This document shows, piece by piece, positions 41,707 through 49,461 of a stretch of DNA of 64,000 bases. Location of the stretch: the NCBI RefSeq assembly GCF_011044255.1, contig NZ_CP049107.1:434001-498000 (forward strand). The letters are read 5' to 3'. The stretch is from Rhizorhabdus phycosphaerae (GTDB lineage Bacteria > Pseudomonadota > Alphaproteobacteria > Sphingomonadales > Sphingomonadaceae). The notes beneath the pieces were generated by a model. That model was not told the origin of the DNA. It saw only the letters and a list, made by a program, of their open reading frames with translations, and searched no databases. Numbering within the stretch: position 1 is the stretch's first letter; the number at the start of each line of letters is the position of its first letter. The position numbers were made by a program, and so were the translations under genes.

Positions 41707-42759
41707 TCACGCGGGCGCCTTCACCGGGAAGGGCGCGGGCGGCGCCGGCGGCTTCGGCGGGCTCCACCCGGCCGGCACGGGGGCAGGCTTCTGCTCGCGT
41801 GCGTAATTTTCGAGGCTCGACAGCGACGGACCGTAATCTTCGGTCGGCGAGTGCAGCCATTTCTCGTCCATCGCCCGTGCGGCAGCAACCAGATCGGCCG
41901 GCAGGTCCTTCTCGCCATTCTCGGCAGTCTGGAAGTGGGTGAAGTAGCTGATATGGCCTTCCGCCTGTCCCATCAGCATCCAGGGAAGCCACGGGGTGAT
42001 CCGGCTCCAGGCGCCGATATGCGGAATATGCGTCAGATAAGGATTCTCGACGTCTTCCTTCTTCACCACATAGATGAAGTGTTCCGAGACGCGGTTCATG
42101 ACGCCCGAACTCTCGCGTACCCATTTGTCGGGCTGCAGCGCATTGGGATATTGCATGTCGATCCCGGTGTGCAGGATCATCGTGCCGTTGGGACCATGTT
42201 CCCAATCCTGCAGGAAGGGGATCTTCTTCGGCTCGCTCTTCTGCAAGCCGCCATAGGACGGCGCTTCGGGCTGGAACTCGCTGATCGTGAAGTTGAACGG
42301 ATCGTTGGCGATCGGTACCACCGTCACCCGTTCGTTGGTGTAGGGATTGTCCCACTCCTTCATGATCTCGCCGGTTTCCAGGTTCCGGTAGAACACGATC
42401 TCGCGCAGCATGCGGCGGTAGGAGCCGTCCTCGAGCCGCTTCACGCGGACGAAGCTGAAACCCTCGACTCCGAACAGCGGCCGGACCTTTTCGTTTGGAC
42501 GAACGCCATAGGCCTTGCCTTTGATCCAGCCGCATTTCTCCTTGGTCGGATCGATGTCGGCATCGATCCGCGCATAGGTGTCGCGCGTCCATTTCGGATC
42601 CTTGAAGTCGATCTTCGTGATGAAGTCGATCTTCGGCTTGCCACCGGGCTTTGCACCCTTCGTCGCGGCGGCGCCCGCAGCGGCGGGCATGCCGACCATG
42701 CCGGCCATCAGGGCGGCCAGACCAAGGCTTTCGCGGCGTGAGAAATTATGATCGTCCAT
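41707..42759 (-). CDS. DUF1838 protein 4, Tat-exported
   Basis: 350 residues. It has twin-arginine signal NFSRRESLGLAALMAGMVG, family marks EWDNPYTNE (about residue 130) and PWLPWMLMGQAEGH (about 270), and a proline-rich tail (PPKPPAPPAPFP) not seen in the other copies. The ATG used has GAGGA 10 bp upstream; an ATG 14 codons earlier is in frame. It is followed by a strong terminator and divergent from the methyltransferase 2 operon. The function of the family is unknown. Confidence 0.82.
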   Translation of the reverse strand: MDDHNFSRRESLGLAALMAGMVGMPAAAGAAATKGAKPGGKPKIDFITKIDFKDPKWTRDTYARIDADIDPTKEKCGWIKGKAYGVRPNEKVRPLFGVEGFSFVRVKRLEDGSYRRMLREIVFYRNLETGEIMKEWDNPYTNERVTVVPIANDPFNFTISEFQPEAPSYGGLQKSEPKKIPFLQDWEHGPNGTMILHTGIDMQYPNALQPDKWVRESSGVMNRVSEHFIYVVKKEDVENPYLTHIPHIGAWSRITPWLPWMLMGQAEGHISYFTHFQTAENGEKDLPADLVAAARAMDEKWLHSPTEDYGPSLSSLENYAREQKPAPVPAGWSPPKPPAPPAPFPVKAPA

Positions 42760-42841
42760 CGGCACCCATTCCTCGGGGTTGGGGGGAATCTCTATGGTCA
42801 AAGTCGCGCGATATCAAATCATCCGCAGCGTCCGGCCCCAT

Positions 42842-42862
42842 GCTATCCGCCACGCGGACAGC
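42842..42862. promoter_or_regulatory. Putative regulon operator, site G
   Basis: GCTATCCG-CCACG-CGGACAG(C), an inverted repeat with one mismatch between its 8-bp arms. It is 82 bp from the DUF1838 start and 80 bp from the methyltransferase start. Confidence 0.55.
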
Positions 42863-42942
42863 CATTCGAGGCAAGCCTTGCCGCAAGGTGTCAAGAGGCG
42901 CCATGTTCCCTGTGCGCAAAGGATCCAGACGGAGTCGCCTCC

Positions 42943-44172
42943 ATGCTCAATACATTCCAGCAGGCAGATCATCCGATCCTGCCCAAGGCCACCGCAGACG
43001 AAGCGGCGCGGCAGGAGTTCGCCAAGAGCTTCAAGGGCTTCATTCAGTCCACCCTGCTGCCCGGCCTGACCCCGGTCTATCAGACGCGCGTCGCCAAAAA
43101 GTTCGAGAGGACGCACGGCCGCCCGCCCGCCGATCGCCGCGACATTCGCAGCGGCATGGTCGAGGATATCTATTTCCAGCATTATGCCGCCGCGAACCGC
43201 ATAGCCCAGGAATTGCTATGGGAGTCGGTCAACGGTTCGATCGATCGCCAGCTGCCCGACCTTATCGCCAAAGCCCGCGAACTGTCCGCAGCCGCAAAGG
43301 CCCAGCTGGTAATCCCCGAGGGCTTCACGCCGCCGCGCTATGTGACTGCGCTCGACATCCACTGCATGCCCGGCGGCTATTGCAGCGAGGTCTGCCAAGA
43401 CGATGTCTCGGTCGGCGCTCTCTATGATCGCGGCGTCTACCTTTACGCGATGGGCTACACCGGCCCGAACAATGACGACATGGGCCGCTCGGTGGTGAAC
43501 TACCTCAAGCGCCACATGCCCGAGTTCAAGCCGCGCCGAATCCTCGACATGGGCTGCACGGTCGGCCACTCGACCCTGCCCTATAAGGAGCTCTTCCCCG
43601 AGGCCGAGGTCTGGGGCATCGACGTCGGAGGCCCGTGTGTGCGCTACGCCCATGCCCGTGCGGCCGGGATGGGCCTCGAGGTCAACTATGCGCAAATGAA
43701 CGCGGAGGAGACGAGCTTCCCCGACGGCCATTTCGACCTCGTCGTCAGCCACATCCTGCTGCATGAAACGTCCGGCAAGGCCATGCCCAAAATCTTCGCC
43801 GAGGCGCATCGCGTGCTCGCACCGGGGGGCCTGATGATCCACGCGGATCTCCCGCCGTTCGATCTGATGGACCCGTTCACCCAGTTCATCCTCGACAACG
43901 AGACCTGGTATAATAACGAGCCCTTCTGGGGCGCGATGCGCGACATGGACCAGTTCGCGCTGGCCGAGAAGGCCGGCTTCGACCGCGCCGACGTGCGCTT
44001 CGATACCGCGCCCATGGCGGTGATGGAATTTGCTGCGGCTGCCGAGGGCTATAGCCAGGAAGCGAGCGAAGCGGTGGCCGAGCGCGAGTTCACCGCCGGC
44101 GAATTCGCCCCCGGCGGCGGCTGGGAAGTGCTGATTGCCCGCAAGCCGATGGACAGGAAAATGGCGGCATGA
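42943..44172 (+). CDS. SAM-dependent methyltransferase 2 (with long N-terminal domain)
   Basis: A 409-residue paralogue of methyltransferase 1. The SAM motif RILDMGCTVGHST is at about residues 199-211, then IDVGGPCVRYAHARAAGMG, ILLHETSGKAM and YNNEPFWGAM. The N-terminal domain shares CMPGGY and VGALYDRG with copy 1. The ATG has GGAG 8 bp upstream; the open frame upstream runs through the operator region and is not used. Its stop overlaps the start of the small partner gene by 4 bp. Whether it methylates an O, N or C atom of the catabolic substrate is unknown. Confidence 0.88.
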   Translation: MLNTFQQADHPILPKATADEAARQEFAKSFKGFIQSTLLPGLTPVYQTRVAKKFERTHGRPPADRRDIRSGMVEDIYFQHYAAANRIAQELLWESVNGSIDRQLPDLIAKARELSAAAKAQLVIPEGFTPPRYVTALDIHCMPGGYCSEVCQDDVSVGALYDRGVYLYAMGYTGPNNDDMGRSVVNYLKRHMPEFKPRRILDMGCTVGHSTLPYKELFPEAEVWGIDVGGPCVRYAHARAAGMGLEVNYAQMNAEETSFPDGHFDLVVSHILLHETSGKAMPKIFAEAHRVLAPGGLMIHADLPPFDLMDPFTQFILDNETWYNNEPFWGAMRDMDQFALAEKAGFDRADVRFDTAPMAVMEFAAAAEGYSQEASEAVAEREFTAGEFAPGGGWEVLIARKPMDRKMAA

Positions 44173-44546
44173 CCGGAGCCCAAGACATGACCCAGGAACG
44201 TCCCCACGTCATCCGCCACGCCCGTGGCAAGCGCCCCGAATTTTACGACACACCGGGCCTCGATCAGGCGATGGCCATGATCATGACGCTGGCCAACGAA
44301 TTGTCGGTCCTCCGCGACAGGCTCGACAGCGCGGAACGCGTCGCCAAGGCGTCCGGCCTCGATCTCGCCGCGGGGATCGAGACGCTGGAACTCGATCAGG
44401 CCGCGCTTGAAGAGCGCGAGGCCCGCCGGCAGGACTTTCTGCGCCGCCTTTTCTACCTCCAGCTGAAGGATGCCGACGAAGCGGCACAGGCGCACACCGC
44501 CGAGGGTTTCAACCAGACCATTGCAGACATCGCCCTGCAGGATTGA
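44169..44546 (+). CDS. Small methyltransferase-associated protein 2
   Basis: 125 residues. It has a helix LDQAMAMIMTLANELSVLRD continuing RLDSAERVAKASGLD, then an acidic-basic C-terminal helical part (EEREARRQDFLRRLF). The central helix is similar to that of the small protein beside methyltransferase 1; no known domain is recognised. It is coupled by ATGA overlap to the methyltransferase 2 gene. An alternative ATG lies 6 codons in. It is followed by a strong bidirectional terminator. Confidence 0.75.
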   Translation: MTGAQDMTQERPHVIRHARGKRPEFYDTPGLDQAMAMIMTLANELSVLRDRLDSAERVAKASGLDLAAGIETLELDQAALEEREARRQDFLRRLFYLQLKDADEAAQAHTAEGFNQTIADIALQD

Positions 44547-44563
44547 TCGCAGACCAGAGGCAC

Positions 44564-44605
44564 AAAAAAGGCCGCGCCGGAGCAATTCCCGGCGCGGCCT
44601 TTTTC
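44564..44605. terminator. Bidirectional Rho-independent terminator
   Basis: 11-bp perfect stem GGCCGCGCCGG / CCGGCGCGGCC flanked by AAAAAA and TTTTT, loop AGCAATT. It serves the rightward methyltransferase operon and the leftward operon ending at the Tat-exported hydrolase. Confidence 0.9.
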
Positions 44606-44622
44606 GTCAGGGGGATCCCGAC

Positions 44623-45528
44623 CTATTTATGAAGAAGCCGCCTCGGCAGCGCATCGGTCACTAGCGCGTTCAGGCGCCGCGCAGCCGTAGGATCGCGGCG
44701 GCCATGGGCATCGATGAACAGCGCTGAAATACTCGCCGCATCGGCAAGCCGCTCGACCTGCCTGGGTCCCGGAAGATCGTATCGGCAGATCGCGCCGCCA
44801 AAATAATGATCGACGCCTTCCAGCACCAGGCCATAGCGGTCGCCGCCCGGCGCAGCCGCCTCATAAGGCACGAGATGGCTGCGCCAGCCCTCGCCGTCGA
44901 TGCTCGTGATACCCGGTACGATGTCCTTCGTTCCCGTCTGGATCAGCGCAGGAACCGCAAGCTTGCCGTAGCCCTCGGCCGTGCAGAGCACCGGAATCGG
45001 CGCTGGCGGACTGAAGGCGACGACGGCGCGGGCCTTGGGATCGGACAAGGGTCCGTCGATCCCCGCGGGCGGAATGGCCGCCGCACCGCCCATGGTCAGC
45101 GCGACGAGCCCGCCATAGGAGTGTCCCGCTGCGATCCAGGGGCGATCTCCGACATGGGCTGACAGCGCCCGCATATCCTCGATCCTGGCCTTCCAGCTGG
45201 CCAGACCCGGAAAATCCTTGAGCCTTGGATGCTCCGTGGAATCGACATGCAGCGGTGCCAGAATGTGAAAGCCGGCGTCGAGCCAGGGCGCGAACAGCGC
45301 CTCGTAGAAGCGGGGTGACGAGGCTGCCCCATGACTGAACAGCACCAGCGCCTTGACGCGTCGCTGCGGTCTCCACTCGCTGACGCTGATCTCGCGCCCC
45401 CCCGGCCCACTCAGCGTGAACCGGCGCTCCGCGACGGGCTTATTGGCAGAGGCGCAAAGTGGGGCAGCCGCAAAGAGCGCCCCGGCACCGACCAGAAGGT
45501 TGCGACGGTCGATCATCATGCGGTCCAT
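44623..45528 (-). CDS. Tat-exported alpha/beta hydrolase (dienelactone hydrolase-like)
   Basis: A 301-residue alpha/beta hydrolase. The N-terminus MDRMMIDRRNLLVGAGALFA is a twin-arginine signal. LFSHGAASSPRFY marks the oxyanion loop, GHSYGG the nucleophile elbow (about residue 132) and VDHYFGG the histidine region. The first ATG overlaps the cytochrome stop by one base (TGATG), supporting it as start; two further ATGs follow 3 and 4 codons in. It is the last gene of a seven-gene operon and ends at a strong terminator. Confidence 0.87.
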   Translation of the reverse strand: MDRMMIDRRNLLVGAGALFAAAPLCASANKPVAERRFTLSGPGGREISVSEWRPQRRVKALVLFSHGAASSPRFYEALFAPWLDAGFHILAPLHVDSTEHPRLKDFPGLASWKARIEDMRALSAHVGDRPWIAAGHSYGGLVALTMGGAAAIPPAGIDGPLSDPKARAVVAFSPPAPIPVLCTAEGYGKLAVPALIQTGTKDIVPGITSIDGEGWRSHLVPYEAAAPGGDRYGLVLEGVDHYFGGAICRYDLPGPRQVERLADAASISALFIDAHGRRDPTAARRLNALVTDALPRRLLHK

Positions 45529-45902
45529 CAGGGTTGCGGCTTTTTGAGATAGGCGATGAGCGCCGCGCGCTCGGCGGGATTGGGAATGCCGCCAAAGGCC
45601 ATCGAGGTGCCGGGGATAACCGCCGACGGACGGGTCAGCCATTTGTCGAGCGTCGCGGCATCCCATGTAATTCCGGCGCCCTTTGCCTTCATCGCCGCCG
45701 AATAGCGGAAGCCCGTCGCGGAACCCGCCTTGCGACCGACCACCCCCGACAGATTTGGGCCGATCTTGTTCGGATCGCCCGGCTTGATCGAATGGCACGC
45801 GGCGCATTTGAGGAAGGCGCGCTTGCCCGCAGCGGCATCCTGCGCCTGTGCCGGCGCCGATAGCGCAGCGAGAGCGAGAAGAGGGGCAATGAGTTTCAGC
45901 AT
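45528..45902 (-). CDS. Class I c-type cytochrome
   Basis: 124 residues with signal peptide MLKLIAPLLALAALSAPAQA. The single haem motif CAACH is at about residue 35, with GPNLSGVVGRKAG after it and the axial Met in PGTSMAFGG, then a terminal helix AERAALIAYLKK. It is a soluble periplasmic electron carrier of the cytochrome c2/c550 type. The chosen ATG has GGAAG 8 bp upstream; an in-frame ATG 5 codons earlier has none. In an operon with an exported flavin amine oxidase it may take electrons from that enzyme; this is inference. Confidence 0.92.
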   Translation of the reverse strand: MLKLIAPLLALAALSAPAQAQDAAAGKRAFLKCAACHSIKPGDPNKIGPNLSGVVGRKAGSATGFRYSAAMKAKGAGITWDAATLDKWLTRPSAVIPGTSMAFGGIPNPAERAALIAYLKKPQP

Positions 45903-45920
45903 CGATTTTGCTTCCATGAG

Positions 45921-46952
45921 TTAATGGCGCTTATGCGTCTTGAGCCAGGTGCGGGCGCGAAGCGCGGCATTGGCGGAAAGGTCGGCCCAGAACAGGCCGA
46001 CATCGTGAAAATGCATCGATCCTCCCGGCAGCGGCTTGAGCGCCAGTTCGGCCGCAGGCCGCACGATCAGCAGGCCATCCCGGCATTCGGCGGCGACGGC
46101 TCCCGCCCTGAGAGGCCCCATCGCGCCGAAGCCGGGGTTGCCGACGACCGCCCCCTTCGCTTCGGCCGCTGGCGAGACCGGGCGACGCCGGTCGAAGGTG
46201 ACCGGGTTCACGCATAGGGGGCTCCCCCCAACCCGGCCCCCATTCTGCGCGGCGAAGGCTGCGGCATAGGCCTTGAGGGTCGGCGCCACGTCGCTTTCCG
46301 CGAGGATCGAGTTCCACTGGACGAAGCACCCCGTCTGCGCCGGTTCCGAGCACAGCGGAACGCCAGCGAAGCGCGGGGCGAGATCACCGTCCATCAGGTT
46401 GATGCCGATGATATAGACCGCAACCAGTTGCCCTTGCAGCGCGGTTCCCTTGATCCTCTTCTCAAGCAGCGACGCGCTGTGAGCTCCACCCTGGCTGTGC
46501 CCTGCGATGATGAAAGGTCGCCCCTTGTTCTCATGCGCCAGATACCAGTCGAACGCTCGCTCGATATCGGAATAGGCCAATGCAAAGGCGGCCTCGCGGC
46601 GCGTCGGGTCCATCAGCGCCTTCGTGGTCGCCGCCCGGTAGCGCGGCGCGAAAATGCGGCAGCAAGCGGAAAAGGCGCTCGCCTGCCGCTGAACGGCGCT
46701 CTCCTCCGTCCATTTCAGGACGGTCGGATCAAGCGGATCATGGTTGTAGTCGGTCGTCGAGCGGGTCGTGGTCGGATGGATCCAGAAGACATCGACGCCG
46801 CGTAGGGCGGTGTTCGGCGCGACGCCCTGCGGCAGGCTATTCACCGCGCTCCAGTAGCGGCCCTGCGCATAATCGGGGGCAAGCGGCTCGGCTGCCGGCG
46901 CTGCTATTGCCGCCATGCCTGCCATCATGACCGCGATCCGTCGAAACTTCAT
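45921..46952 (-). CDS. DUF3089 lipase-like hydrolase, exported
   Basis: 343 residues with signal MKFRRIAVMMAGMAAIAAPA. The DUF3089 hallmarks are VDVFWIHPTTTRS, a TDxNHDP-type metal/structure loop and the nucleophile elbow GHSQGG (about residue 150), with late MHFHDVGLFW carrying the histidine. The fold is alpha/beta hydrolase and the family is usually annotated as lipase-like. It lies 56 bp after the amine oxidase and 18 bp before the cytochrome gene, in the same operon. Confidence 0.87.
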   Translation of the reverse strand: MKFRRIAVMMAGMAAIAAPAAEPLAPDYAQGRYWSAVNSLPQGVAPNTALRGVDVFWIHPTTTRSTTDYNHDPLDPTVLKWTEESAVQRQASAFSACCRIFAPRYRAATTKALMDPTRREAAFALAYSDIERAFDWYLAHENKGRPFIIAGHSQGGAHSASLLEKRIKGTALQGQLVAVYIIGINLMDGDLAPRFAGVPLCSEPAQTGCFVQWNSILAESDVAPTLKAYAAAFAAQNGGRVGGSPLCVNPVTFDRRRPVSPAAEAKGAVVGNPGFGAMGPLRAGAVAAECRDGLLIVRPAAELALKPLPGGSMHFHDVGLFWADLSANAALRARTWLKTHKRH

Positions 46953-47008
46953 GCCCGCCCCTCGTCAGATATTGGTCGCATATGGCTCCTCGTCGAGCGT
47001 CAGCGCGA

Positions 47009-48508
47009 TCAAGCGGTGCGCTCGAGGACCTCGATCGCGGCACGTTCGGCGCTTTCCATCGCCGATTCCATGCCAAAATCGGTCCGTCGGGTATGTTCGC
47101 CGGCAAAGTGCATCACCTGCCACGGCTTGATCATGTCGCGGGCGAAGCCGTTGACCTGACCCGGCGCGAGGCTGAATCCGCAGCCGCGCTGCAACGGATC
47201 GCGCAGCCAGTCCTTCCATGTCGCAACCCGGATCGCACCCTTGGACGCAGGGCGCAGACGGGCGAGTTCGCCTAGCAGCATCGCCTCCGCCTCCGCGCGG
47301 TCCAGTGCCGAAACCGCCTGCGCCGTGCGCCCGACAAGGACGAACATGCCGCGGTGCGCGCCCTCCCCGCCGTGATTGTCGATCGCCCAGAACATGCCCA
47401 TTGGTCCGTCGCTGGAGATCGATGGCGGCAAGCCGTCCTCCTTCCAGAAGGGGCGCTCGACGGTGACGTAGAGCCGTGCGGTGTTCGCATAAGGCATGGT
47501 CGTAATCGCCTGCCGCGCGATCGGATTGGGGCTGCCCGTGATCTCGACCTCGCGCAGCATGGAAAAGGGAATGGTGCAGATCAGGAAGCGGCCGGAATAG
47601 ACGCTGCCGTCGCTGCACGTCACGGTCCCCCCCGCGTCGGACAGCGCGATGCCGATCGCGCGCTTGCCGAGGCGCACCCGATCGCCCAGCTTTGCGGCCA
47701 TCGCGAGTGGCAGCGCGCTGCATCCGCCGACGATGTTGTTGATCGCCGACAGCCCCCCTACGGACCTGTGGTCGTTGGCTTCGCCGAAGGGATGTTCGCG
47801 CTTCGGCCCTTTATCGTCGCTCGCCTCCGCCTCGCCTATGCGCCGGTCGATCCGGCCGCGTACCTCCTCTTGCCACATCCGCAGCACCGAGGTCTCGTCG
47901 ATCCCGATCCCCGGCGCGGAATAAGCCGCCAGCTCGATAGCCTGAGCGCTATGCCCCTTCCGGGTCAGCAGTTCGCGCAGCGAGATGTCGTACTCCGCAA
48001 AACGCGGATTGAGCCAGTCGTCCAGTTCCTGAAGCGGATTATACTTCGACGATAGCGCCTGACCGATCAGGTTCGGCGGGATGTTGCGCTCATCTCCGAC
48101 GCACTGGTTAAGCGGATTGCCCGACCAGGCCTTGCCGTCGATCCATTGGCCGGCGAAATGGCTTCCGAAGGTCAGCAGATCACGGTCTTCGCTCATCAGT
48201 TTGAGCCCATGCCGCTGGCAGGCATCGAGAACGCGCGCATAGCCGCGACCGACCTGGCTCGCCCCCACATCGATCGGACCATCGACCGTCTGGACGGTTT
48301 GGACCCGACCGCCGACGCGGGTATTGGCATCGAGCACCACAACCTTGAGGCCCTGTTCGACGAGCATTTCGGCGGAGCGCAAACCCGAAAGCCCGGCGCC
48401 GATGATGACGACGTCGGCCTTCTCGGCAGCCAGCGCCATGCGCGGCAACCCAATAGCCGCGCCTGCGGCGAGACCGGAGTAGAGGAACTGGCGACGGTTG
48501 ACGGTCAT
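47009..48508 (-). CDS. Tat-exported flavin amine oxidase 2
   Basis: A 499-residue flavin amine oxidase with twin-arginine signal MTVNRRQFLYSGLAAGAAIG. It has VVIIGAGLSGLRSAEMLVEQ for FAD binding, TRVGGRVQT and C-terminal MHFAGEHTRRTDFG. The order and size match the amine oxidase at 10.2-11.7 kb, so the two are paralogues. The start ATG overlaps the upstream esterase stop by 4 bp. It likely oxidises an amine in the periplasm. Confidence 0.92.
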   Translation of the reverse strand: MTVNRRQFLYSGLAAGAAIGLPRMALAAEKADVVIIGAGLSGLRSAEMLVEQGLKVVVLDANTRVGGRVQTVQTVDGPIDVGASQVGRGYARVLDACQRHGLKLMSEDRDLLTFGSHFAGQWIDGKAWSGNPLNQCVGDERNIPPNLIGQALSSKYNPLQELDDWLNPRFAEYDISLRELLTRKGHSAQAIELAAYSAPGIGIDETSVLRMWQEEVRGRIDRRIGEAEASDDKGPKREHPFGEANDHRSVGGLSAINNIVGGCSALPLAMAAKLGDRVRLGKRAIGIALSDAGGTVTCSDGSVYSGRFLICTIPFSMLREVEITGSPNPIARQAITTMPYANTARLYVTVERPFWKEDGLPPSISSDGPMGMFWAIDNHGGEGAHRGMFVLVGRTAQAVSALDRAEAEAMLLGELARLRPASKGAIRVATWKDWLRDPLQRGCGFSLAPGQVNGFARDMIKPWQVMHFAGEHTRRTDFGMESAMESAERAAIEVLERTA

Positions 48509-49461
48509 TTGCCTTTGATCTCCGTATCGAGCCACCAACCGAATTCGTCGATCCAGTGGTCCGCGGTTGTGCCGCGCGTCGCCATGCCGAAGCCATGAGC
48601 GCCACGCTCGTAGAGGTGGACTTCAGGCCGATAGCCGGCCGCGAAAAGTTGGTCGTAGAAGCTGCGAAAGCCGACCCCGACTGCCAGATCGTCCTGCGCC
48701 ATGGCGAGGAACATCGGAGGAAGGCGCCCGGGTGCGGGAACAGGCTTGGGTTGGAGCCACGGCTCCTTCGGTGTTCCCTCCGGGAAGGGCAGATTGGCCG
48801 GGGGGATCGGCGGATTGGTCGATCCGAATGGAAAACCATAGATCAGCCCCGCAAAGTCGGGCCGGTCCCTGGGCTCAGCCGCGAACATCGCCATACCGGC
48901 GACATGCCCGCCCGCCGAAAAGCCCATTATGCCGACGCGATGCGGATCGATCCGCCATGTCTTTGCATTGGCCCGCACGATCCGGAGAGCCTCCAGCGCA
49001 TCCTCCACGCCCGGATCGCCGCCGACACCCGGTGCCAGCGTTTCCTGCACGCGCTTGCGCATCGCCTCGTTGGTCTCGCCGGGGGGCGACTGGATCAGAC
49101 GATATTTGAGTACGAATGCCGCAACGCCTCGTGCGGCAAGCCAGCGGGCCACGCGGGTGCCTTCATGGTTGATGGCCAGCAGGCGGAAGCCTCCTCCCGG
49201 AGCGACCACCACCGCCATGCCATTGGCTCTGGCCGGGTCAGGCAGAAAGGGCTGCAATGTCGGAATGGTCACGTTCCACAGCGTCTCGCCATTGTCGCGC
49301 GCCTCTTCCTGGACCGGAACCTTGGCCAGCCCGGGCCAGCCCTTCATCGCCGGCGGGCCTTTCGGCCACACGGGCATCGGCGGCAATTCCCCTTCGGTGG
49401 GCTGGGCGGCGATCGGCGCTGCGAGGACAAGCGCCATCATGGCCAGAATATTCCGCATCAT
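48505..49461 (-). CDS. Exported alpha/beta hydrolase (acetyl-esterase/BD-FAE-like)
   Basis: 318 residues with signal MMRNILAMMALVLAAPIAAQ. It has MAVVVAPGGGFRLLAINHEG (HGGG-type oxyanion loop, here PGGG), nucleophile elbow GFSAGG at about residue 180, acid near AQDDLAVG and histidine in RGAHGFG. This is the bifunctional feruloyl/acetyl-xylan esterase-like group of small exported esterases. It is coupled by ATGA overlaps to the upstream transporter and the downstream amine oxidase. Confidence 0.9.
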   Translation of the reverse strand: MMRNILAMMALVLAAPIAAQPTEGELPPMPVWPKGPPAMKGWPGLAKVPVQEEARDNGETLWNVTIPTLQPFLPDPARANGMAVVVAPGGGFRLLAINHEGTRVARWLAARGVAAFVLKYRLIQSPPGETNEAMRKRVQETLAPGVGGDPGVEDALEALRIVRANAKTWRIDPHRVGIMGFSAGGHVAGMAMFAAEPRDRPDFAGLIYGFPFGSTNPPIPPANLPFPEGTPKEPWLQPKPVPAPGRLPPMFLAMAQDDLAVGVGFRSFYDQLFAAGYRPEVHLYERGAHGFGMATRGTTADHWIDEFGWWLDTEIKGK

